From the NCBI RefSeq assembly GCF_900112865.1, contig NZ_FONH01000003.1:204005-268004 (forward strand): a stretch of 64,000 bases of DNA, read 5' to 3'. Source of the DNA: Dyella marensis. Its GTDB lineage: Bacteria; Pseudomonadota; Gammaproteobacteria; Xanthomonadales; Rhodanobacteraceae. Of the stretch, positions 16,351 to 25,494 are shown piece after piece (within the stretch, counting starts at the first letter, position 1; every line of letters starts with the position of its first letter). The translations under genes and the position numbers were made by a program. Under the pieces are notes generated by a model. It worked only from the letters and a program-made list of their open reading frames with translations, was not told the origin of the DNA and did not search any database.

Positions 16351-16371
16351 CGGCTCCTCTCCAGAGGTGGC

Positions 16372-17577
16372 TCAGGCGAAGGGCTGGTCGATGGCCGGCG
16401 ACGGTGGCGTGAACCAGGCGGCGCCGTCGTCGGTGACGTAGAAGTGGTCTTCGAGGCGTATGCCGAAGCGCTCGGGCACCACGATCATCGGCTCGTCGCT
16501 GCAGCACATGCCGGGCCGCAGCGCGGTGCGCGAGCCGCGCACCAGGTAGGGCATCTCGTGGATGGCCATGCCGCAGCCGTGGCCGGTGCGATGGGGAATG
16601 CCGGGCAACCGGTAATCGGGACCGAGGCCCGCGCGTTCGACCACTGCACGCGCGGCATCGTCGACGGCGGCGCAGCTCACGCCCGGTCGCACGGCCTCGA
16701 ACGCGGCGCGCTGCGCGGCCTGCTCCAGCGCCCAGATGCGCGCCTGCTCGGCCGTCGGCGTGCCGAAGGCATAGGTGCGGGTGATATCGGAGTGGTAGCC
16801 CTGCACCGTGCAGCCGGTGTCGATCAGCACCAGCTGGTCGCGTTCCAGGTATTGCTCGCCGGGGATGCCGTGCGGATAGGCGGTGGCATGGCCGAACTGC
16901 ACGATGCAGAAGCTCGAGCCGTTGTCGGCGCCCATCGCGCGGTGCGCTTCGTCGATGAAGCGCACCAGCTCCGTGCGCGAAATGCCTTCGCGCATCAGGC
17001 CGGCGGCGAAGCGGTGCACTTCCAGCGTCATCGCGGTGGCCTGTTTCATCAAGGCCAGCTCGGCGGGCGACTTGCACATGCGGCAGCCGTCGACGATGGC
17101 GGTGGCGTCGGCAATGGGCTTGCCGCCGAGCACGGCGCGCAGGCGTTCGGCGACCAGGAACGGCGCCGCCGGATCCAGCGCGAGGCTGCCCGCGCCGCGT
17201 TCGGCAAGCGCGTCCGCGACGAGCTGCTGCGGGTCCTCGTGTTCTTCCCACAGGCGCACATCGGCCGGAACGCGCAGCACCGCGGCCAGCGAGCCGGCTT
17301 CGAAGCCGGGACAGATCAGGATCGGATCGCCGTGCGCGGTGAGCAGCATGCCGACCAGCCGCTCGCTGGCGCCCCAGGCTACGCCGGTGAAATAGCGCAG
17401 CGAGATGCCGGCGGTGACCAGCAGGGCGTCGATGCGCTGCGCGCGCAACAGCGCGCGGGCATGCTCCAGGCGATGCTGGTATTCGTCCGCGCCGATCGCC
17501 GGCGCGGTGGCCTGCCACGGGCGCAGGCGCGAACGTGCCTGGGCGAGATCGAGGCCGCCGATCTGGCTGGAACTCAT
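16372..17577 (-). CDS. M24-family Xaa-Pro dipeptidase
   Basis: Metallopeptidase of 401 residues with a creatinase-like N-terminal domain and a pita-bread catalytic domain. The five metal ligands are visible in order: Asp in LIDTGCT, Asp in HSDITRT, His in HRTGHGCG, Glu in SDEPMIV and Glu in RLEDHFYV. No signal peptide is seen, so it acts in the cytoplasm, presumably freeing hydroxyproline or proline from X-Pro dipeptides. The ATG at 17575-17577 overlaps the stop of the aldehyde dehydrogenase gene by 4 bp, which favours it over longer upstream frames. Confidence 0.9.
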   Translation of the reverse strand: MSSSQIGGLDLAQARSRLRPWQATAPAIGADEYQHRLEHARALLRAQRIDALLVTAGISLRYFTGVAWGASERLVGMLLTAHGDPILICPGFEAGSLAAVLRVPADVRLWEEHEDPQQLVADALAERGAGSLALDPAAPFLVAERLRAVLGGKPIADATAIVDGCRMCKSPAELALMKQATAMTLEVHRFAAGLMREGISRTELVRFIDEAHRAMGADNGSSFCIVQFGHATAYPHGIPGEQYLERDQLVLIDTGCTVQGYHSDITRTYAFGTPTAEQARIWALEQAAQRAAFEAVRPGVSCAAVDDAARAVVERAGLGPDYRLPGIPHRTGHGCGMAIHEMPYLVRGSRTALRPGMCCSDEPMIVVPERFGIRLEDHFYVTDDGAAWFTPPSPAIDQPFA

Positions 17578-19175
17578 GCCTGCTTCGTCTCCAGGTCGTC
17601 CACGCACCAGCAGCCATCGATCTGCCGCGCCACCCCGCCGGGGTTGTGGTCGCGCAGCTCGGGCGGCAGCAGGTGTTCGGGCACGTTGTCGTAGCTGTGC
17701 AGGGCGGCGAAGCGGCGGATCGCCGCCGGCATGCCCACCGCGGTGAAACCCGGATGGCCGGTGCTCGGATACGGGCCGCCATGGTTCATCGCCGCGCTCA
17801 CCGCCACGCCGGTCGGCATGCGGTTGGCGATCAGGCGGCCGACGCGCGGACGCAGCGCCTGGGCGACGTCGTTCCACGCGGCATCGTCGGCGCTGTTCGC
17901 GTAGAGCGTGCCGGTGAGATTGCCCTCGAAGGCCGTCGCGACCTGGACCATCTGCGCGACGCCGTCGACCCGGACCAGCAGGCTGGCCGGACCGAAGGCT
18001 TCGGTCTGCAAAGCTTGCGGTTCACGCAGGAACTGCGTGGCATCCACTTCGAGCAGGGTCGGCGCATGGCGGTAACCGGGCGAGCCGGTGTCGCCGCCGG
18101 CCAGCAGTTGCGCGCCCGCCGCGCGCAGCGTGGCGATGCCCTTCTGCAGATGCTCCAGCACGCCGCCCGAGAACAGCACGCTCGGCGCCGCGGCGGCGAA
18201 ATGTGCCTTGGCCGCTTCGACGAAGGCATCGCCGGCCTCGCCACGCGGCACGATCACCACGCCGGGGTTGGTGCAGAACTGGCCGCTGCCCATGGTGCAG
18301 GAAGTGAAGAACTCCTGCGCCAGTGCGATGCCGCGCTCGGCGAGCGCGCCCGGCAGCAGGAACACCGGGTTGACGCTGGACAGTTCCACGTAGGCGGGAA
18401 TGCCCGCCGCATCGGCGGCGGCCTTCAGCGCGAGGCCGCCGGCGCGGCTGCCGGTGAAGCCGATCGCACCCAGGCGCGCATCGCCGGCGAGCTTTCCGCC
18501 GATCGCGTGATCGAAGTGATAGAGCATCTGCACCGATGCCGCCGGCAGCCCGGCTTGGCGCAGCGCCGCGAACGCCGCGCGCGCCAGCCGTTCGCTGGTG
18601 CCCGGATGCGAGGGATGCGCCTTGGCGATCACCGGATTGCGCGCGGCGATGGCCGAGGCGAAATCGCTGCCGGCGATCGCGTTGAAGGCGAACGGGAAGT
18701 TGTTGGGGCCGAACACCAGCACCGGCTTGCCCAGCGGCGCGAGGTGCGAGCGCAGGTTGGCGGCGGTGTCGATCACCGGCTGCGTCCACGCGTAGCTGCG
18801 CACGGCCTTGGCGGCGAGGCGCAACTGGTTGGTGGTGCGCGGCAGTTCCACCGCGGCGAGGCGGGGCTGTTTCGGCAACGCGGTTTCGGCATGGGCGATG
18901 TCGACCAGCGCTTCCGCATCGGCTTCGATCGCATCGGCATACGCTTCGAGGAAGGCTGCGATACGTTCCGGCGGCGTGGCGGCAAGCTCGGCGGCTGCCG
19001 CGGTCGCGGCGGCGAGCGCCGCCTCGACATCCGCCGCGCCGCAGATCGGGAAGGCCGGGCCGATCGCTTCGCCCGTGGTCGGATTCTCGGCGCGGAACTG
19101 GCCGACCGGCGCGCTTGCCGCGCGCCAGTCGCCATCGATCAGAACGGGTTGGACAGGAGCCGGCTGCGTAGTCAT
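17574..19175 (-). CDS. 2-oxoglutarate semialdehyde dehydrogenase
   Basis: NAD(P)-dependent aldehyde dehydrogenase of 533 residues, the long form seen in type III alpha-ketoglutarate semialdehyde dehydrogenases. The cofactor segment FGPNNFPFAFN, the general-base Glu264 (VELSSVNP) and the nucleophile Cys301 (GQFCTNPG) are all present. It would perform the last step of hydroxyproline breakdown, oxidising 2,5-dioxopentanoate to 2-oxoglutarate. It starts 1 bp after the preceding gene's stop and overlaps the next gene by 4 bp, so translation is probably coupled. Confidence 0.92.
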   Translation of the reverse strand: MTTQPAPVQPVLIDGDWRAASAPVGQFRAENPTTGEAIGPAFPICGAADVEAALAAATAAAAELAATPPERIAAFLEAYADAIEADAEALVDIAHAETALPKQPRLAAVELPRTTNQLRLAAKAVRSYAWTQPVIDTAANLRSHLAPLGKPVLVFGPNNFPFAFNAIAGSDFASAIAARNPVIAKAHPSHPGTSERLARAAFAALRQAGLPAASVQMLYHFDHAIGGKLAGDARLGAIGFTGSRAGGLALKAAADAAGIPAYVELSSVNPVFLLPGALAERGIALAQEFFTSCTMGSGQFCTNPGVVIVPRGEAGDAFVEAAKAHFAAAAPSVLFSGGVLEHLQKGIATLRAAGAQLLAGGDTGSPGYRHAPTLLEVDATQFLREPQALQTEAFGPASLLVRVDGVAQMVQVATAFEGNLTGTLYANSADDAAWNDVAQALRPRVGRLIANRMPTGVAVSAAMNHGGPYPSTGHPGFTAVGMPAAIRRFAALHSYDNVPEHLLPPELRDHNPGGVARQIDGCWCVDDLETKQA

Positions 19176-19176
19176 G

Positions 19177-20082
19177 TCACACCTTCGGTGCGTGGGCGAT
19201 GGCGTGGTCGATCACGCGCAGCGCGGCTTCGCGTTCCGCGCCCGCCACGGCCAGGCGCGGTGCGCGCACCTGTTCGCTGCCCATGCCGACCTTGGCCTGC
19301 ACCAGCTTGATCAGTTGCACGAAGGTCGGCACGGTGTCCAGGCGCAGCAGCGGCAGGAACCAGCGGTACAGCTCCAGCGCCGCATCGGCGCCGCCGTCGC
19401 GGGCCAGCTCGAACAGTTTCACCGATTCCTTCGGGTAGGCGTTGACCAGGCCGGCGATCCAGCCGCGCGCGCCCATCGCCACGCCCTCGACGATGGCGTC
19501 GTCCATGCCGACCAGCAGTTCCACGCGGTCGCCCAGCAGCGCGCGGATGCCGGCGAAGCGGCGCACGTCGCCGGAGGATTCCTTCACCGCCTGCACGTTC
19601 GGGAATTCGTGCGCCAGTTCGGCGATCTGCTCCGGCGCGAAGTCGGTCTTGTAGGCGACCGGGTTGTTGTAAAGCATGCACGGCAGGTCGGTGGCGGCGA
19701 TCACCGCGCGCAGGTGCGCACCCATCTCGCGCCAGTCGGTGGAATACACGTAGGGCGGCAGCACCATCAAGCCCGAGCAGCCCAGCGCCTTGGCTTCCTT
19801 GGCCAGGCGCACCGCCTCGGCGGTGGACAGCGCGGCGATGCCGGGGATGACCGGCGCGCGGCCGTTCAGCGCCTTGACCAGGGTGCGGATGATCTCGACC
19901 TTCTCTTCGAAGCTCAGCGTGGCCGCTTCGCCCAGCGAGCCCAGCGGCACGATGCCGGTGCAGCCCGCGTCGATCAGCTGGTTGGCGTGCTTGCCGAGGA
20001 AGGCGTGGTCGACCTGGCCGTCGGCGGTGAAGGGCGTGGTGATGGCGGGAATCACGCCGCGCCAGATGGAAGCATTGCTCAT
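19177..20082 (-). CDS. 1-pyrroline-4-hydroxy-2-carboxylate deaminase (DHDPS family)
   Basis: Class I aldolase-type lyase of 301 residues in the DapA/NAL superfamily. The Schiff-base Lys167 (AVKESSGD) and Tyr138 (MLYNNP) are conserved, as is the GSLGEAATLS pocket in place of the GTTGE of true DapA. In this operon the expected reaction is deamination of 1-pyrroline-4-hydroxy-2-carboxylate to 2-oxoglutarate semialdehyde. The ATG overlaps the stop of the upstream FAD-oxidoreductase gene by 4 bp. A lysine-biosynthetic DapA role is unlikely given the context and the altered loop. Confidence 0.9.
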   Translation of the reverse strand: MSNASIWRGVIPAITTPFTADGQVDHAFLGKHANQLIDAGCTGIVPLGSLGEAATLSFEEKVEIIRTLVKALNGRAPVIPGIAALSTAEAVRLAKEAKALGCSGLMVLPPYVYSTDWREMGAHLRAVIAATDLPCMLYNNPVAYKTDFAPEQIAELAHEFPNVQAVKESSGDVRRFAGIRALLGDRVELLVGMDDAIVEGVAMGARGWIAGLVNAYPKESVKLFELARDGGADAALELYRWFLPLLRLDTVPTFVQLIKLVQAKVGMGSEQVRAPRLAVAGAEREAALRVIDHAIAHAPKV

Positions 20083-21365
20083 GTCGATGACCTCGATGCG
20101 TCGGAAGAGGAAAGGGCGAGCCCCGCCAGGGTAGCGAGGCGCGCGGGAAACAGGGGCGGACGGCCGGCGCCGCGCGGGAAGCGGCCCAGTTCGGCCAGCG
20201 CGGTGCCGCAGATGCGGCCCTGGCAGGCGCCCATGCCGCAGCGCGTGGCGAGCTTGGCGTCGCGCGCGTCGGCGTAGCCGTCGAGGGCGCCCAGCGGGAC
20301 GTCCTCGCAGCGGCAGATCAGGGTTTGTGGCGTGGCCAGCGCATGCACGCGCGCGCCGGGGGCGAAGTGCCTGGCCAGCAGCGCGCCGAAGCGGCGGGCG
20401 CGATCGCGTTCCGGCAGCAGGGCGCGCGCGTCATCCTGGTGGCCGGCAGCCATGTGGCCGGCGATGGCGCCTTCGATGCGCGCCACCGCAAGGCCGCCGA
20501 TGCCGCAGGCTTCGCCCGCGGCGAGGATGGCCGGCACGCTGGTGCGCAGCAGTTCGTCCACCTGCACGTGCGGATGCGGGTGGCCGTGGTCGAGTGCGCA
20601 GCCGAGCAGCTGGGCGAGTTCGACGTTCGGCACCAGGCCATAGCCGACCGCGAGCAGATCGCAATCCACCAGCGAAGTGCCATGCGCGCCGTCGATCTCC
20701 ACCAGGCGCAGCGCGTCTTCGCCATGCGCCTGGCGCACTACCGAACCGAAACGGTAAGGCACGCCCGCAAGCTTCGCGCGCAACAGCGCGGCCTGCGTAG
20801 CGCGTGCTGGCCAGTGCAGGAGCTGCCGCGCGAAGGCGTGCACGCTTTCGGCGGAAGCCTGTTCATGGATGCCGACCAGCTTCGCGCCATGCGCACGCAG
20901 CGTGGCGGCGGCGGCCAGCAGCAACGGGCCGCTGCCGGCGACCACCACGCGTTTGCCGGCCACCGGCCAGCCTTGCTTGGTCAGCGCCTGCAGGCCGCCG
21001 GCGCCGCTCACGCCGGGCAGCGTCCAGCCAGGGAAGGGCAGCAGCAGTTCGCGCGCGCCGGTGGCCAGCACCAGCGCGCCGTAGGTGAGCAGGGTCGAGC
21101 CTTGCGGGATTTCCACGCGCAGCGCGCCATCCTCGCTGGCGATCACGCTGTGCTGCGCCAGCAGGGTGACGCCATGCAGCGCGGCGATGGCTTCGCGTGC
21201 CGCGCGCGGCGCGTTCTTGCGCACGTCGTGGCGCCACACCTGGCCGCCGGCGCGCGGTTGCGCATCGAGCAGGCCCACGCGCGCGCCATGTGCCGCGGCC
21301 GTACCTGCCGCGGCAAGGCCGGCGGGGCCGGCGCCGACCACCAGCACGTCGTAGCGCTCAGTCAT
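20079..21365 (-). CDS. D-hydroxyproline dehydrogenase, FAD/BFD-type subunit
   Basis: Flavoprotein of 428 residues resembling HcnB and the alpha subunit of heteromeric D-hydroxyproline or opine dehydrogenases. The N-terminal dinucleotide motif VVGAGPAGLAAAG (residues 9-21) binds FAD, and a second glycine motif near VVVAGSGPLLLAAA suggests another nucleotide site. The C-terminus has a BFD-like [2Fe-2S] cluster motif, CRCEDV followed by CGMGACQGRIC. It overlaps the small ferredoxin-like gene by 8 bp and probably forms a complex with it and with the DadA-like subunit. Confidence 0.87.
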   Translation of the reverse strand: MTERYDVLVVGAGPAGLAAAGTAAAHGARVGLLDAQPRAGGQVWRHDVRKNAPRAAREAIAALHGVTLLAQHSVIASEDGALRVEIPQGSTLLTYGALVLATGARELLLPFPGWTLPGVSGAGGLQALTKQGWPVAGKRVVVAGSGPLLLAAAATLRAHGAKLVGIHEQASAESVHAFARQLLHWPARATQAALLRAKLAGVPYRFGSVVRQAHGEDALRLVEIDGAHGTSLVDCDLLAVGYGLVPNVELAQLLGCALDHGHPHPHVQVDELLRTSVPAILAAGEACGIGGLAVARIEGAIAGHMAAGHQDDARALLPERDRARRFGALLARHFAPGARVHALATPQTLICRCEDVPLGALDGYADARDAKLATRCGMGACQGRICGTALAELGRFPRGAGRPPLFPARLATLAGLALSSSDASRSST

Positions 21366-21603
21366 GGCTGTCCACCTGCATGCCGTCGCGCGCCGGGGTC
21401 ATGCATGCGCGCTGGTGGGCGACGCCGTCGATACGCACGCGGCATTCGAAGCACACGCCCATGCCGCACAGCGGTGCACGCGCTTCGCCGCTGACCGAGG
21501 TGCGGAAATGCAAGGTCCAATGCGCCACCGCGGCGGCGACGGTGGCGCCATCCGGCACGTCCACCGGCTGGCCGTTCACCTGCAGGCGCACGCTGGCGCT
21601 CAT
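21358..21603 (-). CDS. Small [2Fe-2S] subunit of D-hydroxyproline dehydrogenase
   Basis: HcnA-like protein of 81 residues with a ferredoxin-like fold: a beta-grasp start (VRLQVNGQPVDVPDG), then CGMGVCFEC and a later Cys in QRACM, four cysteines for one [2Fe-2S] cluster. It should carry electrons between the two flavoprotein subunits encoded on either side. It overlaps the upstream gene by 4 bp and the downstream gene by 8 bp, which argues for stoichiometric, coupled translation. Confidence 0.88.
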   Translation of the reverse strand: MSASVRLQVNGQPVDVPDGATVAAAVAHWTLHFRTSVSGEARAPLCGMGVCFECRVRIDGVAHQRACMTPARDGMQVDSHD

Positions 21604-22706
21604 GCCGCCATCCTCGATGGCGAGTAGGGAGCGGGATCGATCGCCGGCTGGCGGTTACGGATCAGGTCCAGCAGCAGGCGCGCGCTGCCCAGCGCGGTGG
21701 TGACGCCCAGGCCTTCGTGGCCGGCGGCGACCCATTGGTCGGTGCTGCCCGGCACCGCGCCCAGGTAGGGACGTCCATCCGGCGTGGTCGGGCGGAAGCC
21801 GGTCCAGGCGCGCACCGCCTGCAGTTCGCGCAGGGCAGGGACGAAGGAGAAGCAGCGTTCCAGCATCCGGCGCAGCATCGCCGGCGATACCGCGGCGTCG
21901 GTGGCGCTGAATTCGCGCGAGGAGCCGAGCAGGATCTGTCCGGTCGGGCGCGGTTGCACGTTGAAAGCGACGCTGCTGTCCGCGTCGCCGTGCGCACTGT
22001 CGGCGTAGCCCAGTTCCAGCAGCTGATGGCGGATCACGCCGGGATAGCGATCGGTGATCACCAGGTGGCCCTTGCGTGCGCGCATCGGCAACTGCGGCAA
22101 CAGCGCGGGCAGGGCGCAGCCGGTGGCGACCAGCACGGGGCCGCTCAGCATCGAGCCGTCATCCAGCTGCGCGCCGCCGCGGCGCAGCGCCTGCACGCGG
22201 CGACCGGCATACAGCACCGCGCCGCGCGCTTGCGCGCGACGGACCAGGTGTTGCGCCACGCGCGGCGGATACACCACCGCCTCGCGCGGCACCAGCATGC
22301 CGCCGCTCATGCCGGGGGCGAGTTCCGGCTCCAGTTCGTAGAGTTGCTGCGCATCGAGCAGTTGCGCTTCCACGCCGGCAGCTCCCAGGCGCGCGGCGCG
22401 CGTTGCAGCGGACGCCAATTCGTTCTCGCCGCGCGCCACCCACAAGGTGCCGCAGCGGCTGAATTCGGCTTCCTTCAGATCGGCGAAGGCTTCCCACTGC
22501 CGCAGCGAATAGCGCGCCAGCGCCAGCTCGGCCGGATCGTCGTCCATCGCCACCAGATGACCCATCGCCGCCGCGGTGGCGCCGCCGCCGACCGGGCCGG
22601 GCTCGACGATCGCCACGCGCAGGCCGTCGGCGCTGGCCGCGTCCGCACAGGCCGCGCCGACGATGCCGGCGCCGATCACGATCAGGTCATAGCCGGCGAC
22701 GCTCAT
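21600..22706 (-). CDS. D-hydroxyproline dehydrogenase, DadA/HcnC-like subunit
   Basis: D-amino acid oxidase-family flavoprotein of 368 residues. The N-terminus has the FAD motif [13 protein letters not shown] at residues 9-21, and the C-terminal part has [14 protein letters not shown] and [12 protein letters not shown], standard for this fold. It is expected to oxidise cis-4-hydroxy-D-proline to the pyrroline. The ATG at 22704-22706 overlaps the epimerase stop by 4 bp; longer frames running into the epimerase gene are rejected because the FAD motif must lie near the start. Confidence 0.88.
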   Translation of the reverse strand: MSVAGYDLIVIGAGIVGAACADAASADGLRVAIVEPGPVGGGATAAAMGHLVAMDDDPAELALARYSLRQWEAFADLKEAEFSRCGTLWVARGENELASAATRAARLGAAGVEAQLLDAQQLYELEPELAPGMSGGMLVPREAVVYPPRVAQHLVRRAQARGAVLYAGRRVQALRRGGAQLDDGSMLSGPVLVATGCALPALLPQLPMRARKGHLVITDRYPGVIRHQLLELGYADSAHGDADSSVAFNVQPRPTGQILLGSSREFSATDAAVSPAMLRRMLERCFSFVPALRELQAVRAWTGFRPTTPDGRPYLGAVPGSTDQWVAAGHEGLGVTTALGSARLLLDLIRNRQPAIDPAPYSPSRMAA

Positions 22707-23644
22707 TCGGCGCCGCTGCCCCAGGTGAAGGCATCCGCTTCGTCGAACAGCAAGGTGGAACGCGCCACCACATAGGCGCTGCCGGTGATGCGCGGCTTCA
22801 CGCCGCGCGCGCCGAGCGTGTAGGTCGCCTCGAATTCGCTGCCCTCGCCGAGGATGCTTTCCTGGCGCCACACCTCGCCGGGCGCCAGCTTGCCGTCCGC
22901 GGCCAGGCAGGCCAGCTTGGCGCTGGTGCCGGTGCCGCAGGGCGAGCGGTCGTAGGCCAGGCCCGGGCACAGCACGAAGTTGCGGCCGGCCTTGCCGGGC
23001 AGGTCGGCGTTGATCTCGATATGGTCGATCTCGCCGCCTTCGGCACCGGTGATGCCTTGCGCTTCGAGCACGCGGCGGATCGCCTCGGTGTAGGCGGTCA
23101 GTTCGCGCTGGTGCCCGATGTCCAGCGGCAGCGGGGTGTCCTTGGTGATGAAGAACCAGTTGCCGCCCCAGGCGATGTCGCCGGTGACCTCGCCGTAGCC
23201 GGGCACGCTCACTTGCACGTCCTTGGCATGGCGATAGCTCTCCACGTTGTCGATCGACACGCGGCCGTCGGCGTGCAGTTCGGCGCCCACCGTGCCCACC
23301 GGCGTCTCGATCCGGTGCAGGCCGGGGCCGATGCGGCCCATGTGCTGCAGGGTGCGCACCACGCCGATGGTGCCGTGACCACACATGCCGAGGTAGCTGA
23401 CGTTGTTGAAGAAGATCACGCCGGCACAGGCGTCCGCACTTTGCGGCGGCAGCAGCAGCGCACCGACCACCGTGGCCGAGCCGCGCGGCTCGCAGGCGAT
23501 GCCGGCGCGCCAGCGGTCGAAGTCGCGGCGGAAGCGTTCGCGCTGTTCCATCAGCGTGCCGGCGCCGAGGTCGGGGAAGCCTGCGATGACGGTGCGGGTG
23601 GGTTCGCCGCCGGTGTGCGAGTCGATCACGTCGATGGTATGCAT
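22703..23644 (-). CDS. 4-hydroxyproline 2-epimerase (proline racemase family)
   Basis: Cofactor-independent epimerase of 313 residues. Both catalytic cysteines are present: Cys88 in [10 protein letters not shown] and Cys236 in SPCGTGTS. This marks a true two-base epimerase and separates it from trans-3-hydroxyproline dehydratases, which have Thr at the second site. It would convert trans-4-hydroxy-L-proline to cis-4-hydroxy-D-proline, the first step of the pathway. The start at ATG 23642-23644 ([17 protein letters not shown]) matches the family N-terminus; upstream frame extensions are rejected. It is the first gene of the nine-gene operon. Confidence 0.93.
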   Translation of the reverse strand: MHTIDVIDSHTGGEPTRTVIAGFPDLGAGTLMEQRERFRRDFDRWRAGIACEPRGSATVVGALLLPPQSADACAGVIFFNNVSYLGMCGHGTIGVVRTLQHMGRIGPGLHRIETPVGTVGAELHADGRVSIDNVESYRHAKDVQVSVPGYGEVTGDIAWGGNWFFITKDTPLPLDIGHQRELTAYTEAIRRVLEAQGITGAEGGEIDHIEINADLPGKAGRNFVLCPGLAYDRSPCGTGTSAKLACLAADGKLAPGEVWRQESILGEGSEFEATYTLGARGVKPRITGSAYVVARSTLLFDEADAFTWGSGAE

Positions 23645-23712
23645 GACCGCCATGCTCGCCGCCGGGGTGGCGCAGCGTCTAGCAGGGCTTGGCATCGCTC
23701 CGTGCGGAAATC

Positions 23713-23758
23713 GGCACAATGCGCCTGGCCTGTTTTGTGCCATGCTGCGATTGCACAA
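23713..23758. promoter_or_regulatory. Candidate operator for the PAS-AraC regulator
   Basis: The 139-bp divergent region holds three copies of a GCACAA half-site: 23714-23719 forward, 23735-23740 inverted (TTGTGC) and 23753-23758 forward. The first two form a 7-bp inverted repeat (GGCACAA / TTGTGCC). Spaced half-sites between a regulator and its target operon fit AraC-family binding. This is an inference from arrangement only. Confidence 0.5.
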
Positions 23759-23783
23759 GGCTTTACGACGAGGCGGACCCGCG

Positions 23784-24512
23784 ATGGACATGAAGATTTC
23801 GGCCGACGAGCTGGAGGCGCTGTTCGACGCCTTGCCCGACGTGGTGTTCTTCGTGAAGGACAGCCAGGGCCGCTACACCCATGCCAACCTCACCCTGGTG
23901 CGCCGGCTGGGCCTGAAGCAACGCGCGGACGTGATCGGGCGCAGCGTGGTCGAGCTGTTTCCCGCCACGCTGGGCGGTTCTTACGCCTCGCAGGACCGGC
24001 GCGTGCTGGACGGCGAGGTGATCGAGAACCAGCTCGAAGTGCACATGTTCCCCAACCGCGTGCCCGGCTGGTGCCTGACCTGCAAGCGTCCCTTGCAGAA
24101 GCGCGGCGAAGTCCACGGCATCGTCGGCATCTCGCGCGACCTGGGCAAGCCGGACGGCCGCCATCCGACCTATGTGCGCCTGCGCCGCGTGCTGGCTTAC
24201 CTGCAGGAGCACTACGCCGAAGGCGTGCGCGTGGCGAAGCTGGCGGAGCTGGCCGACCTGTCGGTGGCGCAGCTGGAGCGGCATTTCCGCCGCGTATTCC
24301 AGCTGACGCCGCAGCAGGTGCAGACCAAGCTGCGCATCGAAGCGGCGATGCGCCTGCTGCGTGGCGAGGAAAGCGTGGCGGCGATCGGCCTGGCCTGCGG
24401 TTTCGCCGACCAGAGCGCATTCGCGCGGCAGTTCAAGGCGACGGTGGGGATGACGCCGCGGGATTACCGGGCGATCGCGGCGGGGGCACCGCGCGCCGCG
24501 CCGGTGGCGTAA
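23784..24512 (+). CDS. PAS-AraC transcriptional regulator of hydroxyproline catabolism
   Basis: Protein of 242 residues. An N-terminal PAS domain (about 5-125, with [18 protein letters not shown] and [10 protein letters not shown]) is fused to a C-terminal AraC double helix-turn-helix (about 140-232, with [20 protein letters not shown] and [18 protein letters not shown]). It is divergent from the epimerase gene and is most likely its activator, with the PAS domain sensing a pathway intermediate. The start at ATG 23784 is used because translation upstream gives cysteine/arginine-rich non-domain sequence. Confidence 0.88.
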   Translation: MDMKISADELEALFDALPDVVFFVKDSQGRYTHANLTLVRRLGLKQRADVIGRSVVELFPATLGGSYASQDRRVLDGEVIENQLEVHMFPNRVPGWCLTCKRPLQKRGEVHGIVGISRDLGKPDGRHPTYVRLRRVLAYLQEHYAEGVRVAKLAELADLSVAQLERHFRRVFQLTPQQVQTKLRIEAAMRLLRGEESVAAIGLACGFADQSAFARQFKATVGMTPRDYRAIAAGAPRAAPVA

Positions 24513-24516
24513 TCGC

Positions 24517-24609
24517 GCAGGTTGGGGTGAGTCGAAGGCGAACCCCAACATAGCCACCTGCGAGCGCACCGCATCGTTGGGGTTCGCCTTCGGCTCACCC
24601 CAACCTACG
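24517..24609. repeat. Family B palindromic element between convergent genes
   Basis: Arms CAGGTTGGGGTGAGTCG and its mirror GGCTCACCCCAACCTACG each also contain an inner inverted GAACCCCAAC / GTTGGGGTTC, so the whole folds into a long hairpin. It fills the gap between the PAS-AraC stop (24512) and the stop of the leftward gene at 24616 and may act as a bidirectional terminator. Confidence 0.8.
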
Positions 24610-24615
24610 CGTGCT

Positions 24616-24972
24616 TCAGCCGTTCACCCACACGCCGACGTTCAAATGCCAACCGTCGTTGTGGTGTTCGTAATGCGGATGGACGTAGTGGTAACCGGGC
24701 CGTTCGATTTCCCAGTGTCCCGGCACCGCGACATATTCGCGTCCGCTCCAGCGCCAGTAGCCGCGCGCCCACACATAGCCCGGGCGCCGCGCCGGTTCCA
24801 CTTCCACCAGTCGTTCCGGCGGCGGTTGCGGTGCCACCACTTCGACCACTTCACGACGCACCACCGGGCGTTCGATCACCACGGGGCGGTCGTGCACTAC
24901 GCGTTCTTCTACGCAACCGCTGGCGAGCATGGTCAGCGCGGCGAGCGCCACGATTCGAATCTGCATGGTCAT
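24616..24972 (-). CDS. YXWGXW-type small lipoprotein
   Basis: Exported protein of 118 residues. A signal peptide ends in the lipobox LASGC (Cys about residue 20), so it is probably lipid-anchored. After a low-complexity Val/Pro/Glu region it has one copy of the aromatic YVWARGYWRWSGREYVAVPGHW pattern typical of YXWGXW-repeat proteins and a His/Tyr-rich tail. The function of this group is unknown; envelope or metal binding is sometimes suggested. A second start two codons later is possible. It is probably co-transcribed with the related upstream gene at 25038-25367. Confidence 0.75.
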   Translation of the reverse strand: MTMQIRIVALAALTMLASGCVEERVVHDRPVVIERPVVRREVVEVVAPQPPPERLVEVEPARRPGYVWARGYWRWSGREYVAVPGHWEIERPGYHYVHPHYEHHNDGWHLNVGVWVNG

Positions 24973-25037
24973 TCCCTTCTTTGGTCAGCCAATAAAAAGC
25001 GCGGCTGCCGAGGCAGCCGCGCCGAAGTCGAACGGGC

Positions 25038-25367
25038 TCAATGGCCCCAGTAGCCGTCGTGGAAACGCCAGCCGCCGCGGTAGTGCTCCCAGCGCGGCTG
25101 GCGATAGACGTAGCCGTGGCGCGCCGGCATCCAGCGGCCGACCACCCACACGTGGCGGTGGGCATACGGATCCCAGCGCCAGTAGCCCGGCGCCCAGGCG
25201 TAGCCGACGCGCGGCGGCGGCACCACTTCGTAGCGCGGCGCGGGCGGCGCGACGTTGATCCCTACCGAGATCTGCGTGCGTGCGGCGGCGTCGGGGGCGT
25301 AGGCGGAAGCGCCCAGCCCGAGGCCCAGCGCGGTCAGCACGGCGAAGGTTCGTGCCAGCGTTCTCAT
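25038..25367 (-). CDS. Secreted YXWGXW-type small protein
   Basis: Protein of 109 residues with a signal peptide (MRTLARTFAVLTALGLGLGASAYA) followed by a Pro-rich segment. It then has a Trp/Tyr/His-rich part (GYAWAPGYWRWDPYAHRHVWV, RWEHYRGGWRFHDGYWG) made of degenerate YXWGXW units. The start at ATG 25365-25367 is supported by the ribosome-binding site GAGGAG 7-12 bases upstream. It is a paralogue of the next gene on the same strand. The function is unknown. Confidence 0.78.
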   Translation of the reverse strand: MRTLARTFAVLTALGLGLGASAYAPDAAARTQISVGINVAPPAPRYEVVPPPRVGYAWAPGYWRWDPYAHRHVWVVGRWMPARHGYVYRQPRWEHYRGGWRFHDGYWGH

Positions 25368-25494
25368 GCGTTTCTCCTCGGCCACGCAAGGTGTGGCCCG
25401 CACGGAAAAACGGCGGCGGCCGGCGTCTGTTGACGCCGGCCGCGCGCTTCGTTCAGAAGCCGGTGAGGTTGCGCGGTCGAGCCCGGCCGCGACT

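Noticed and set aside
13798-17694. Very long rightward ORF (about 1,300 codons)
   Set aside because: It is antisense to the permease, DUF885 and M24 genes; its Arg/Gln/His-rich sequence is typical of the opposite strand of GC-rich genes.
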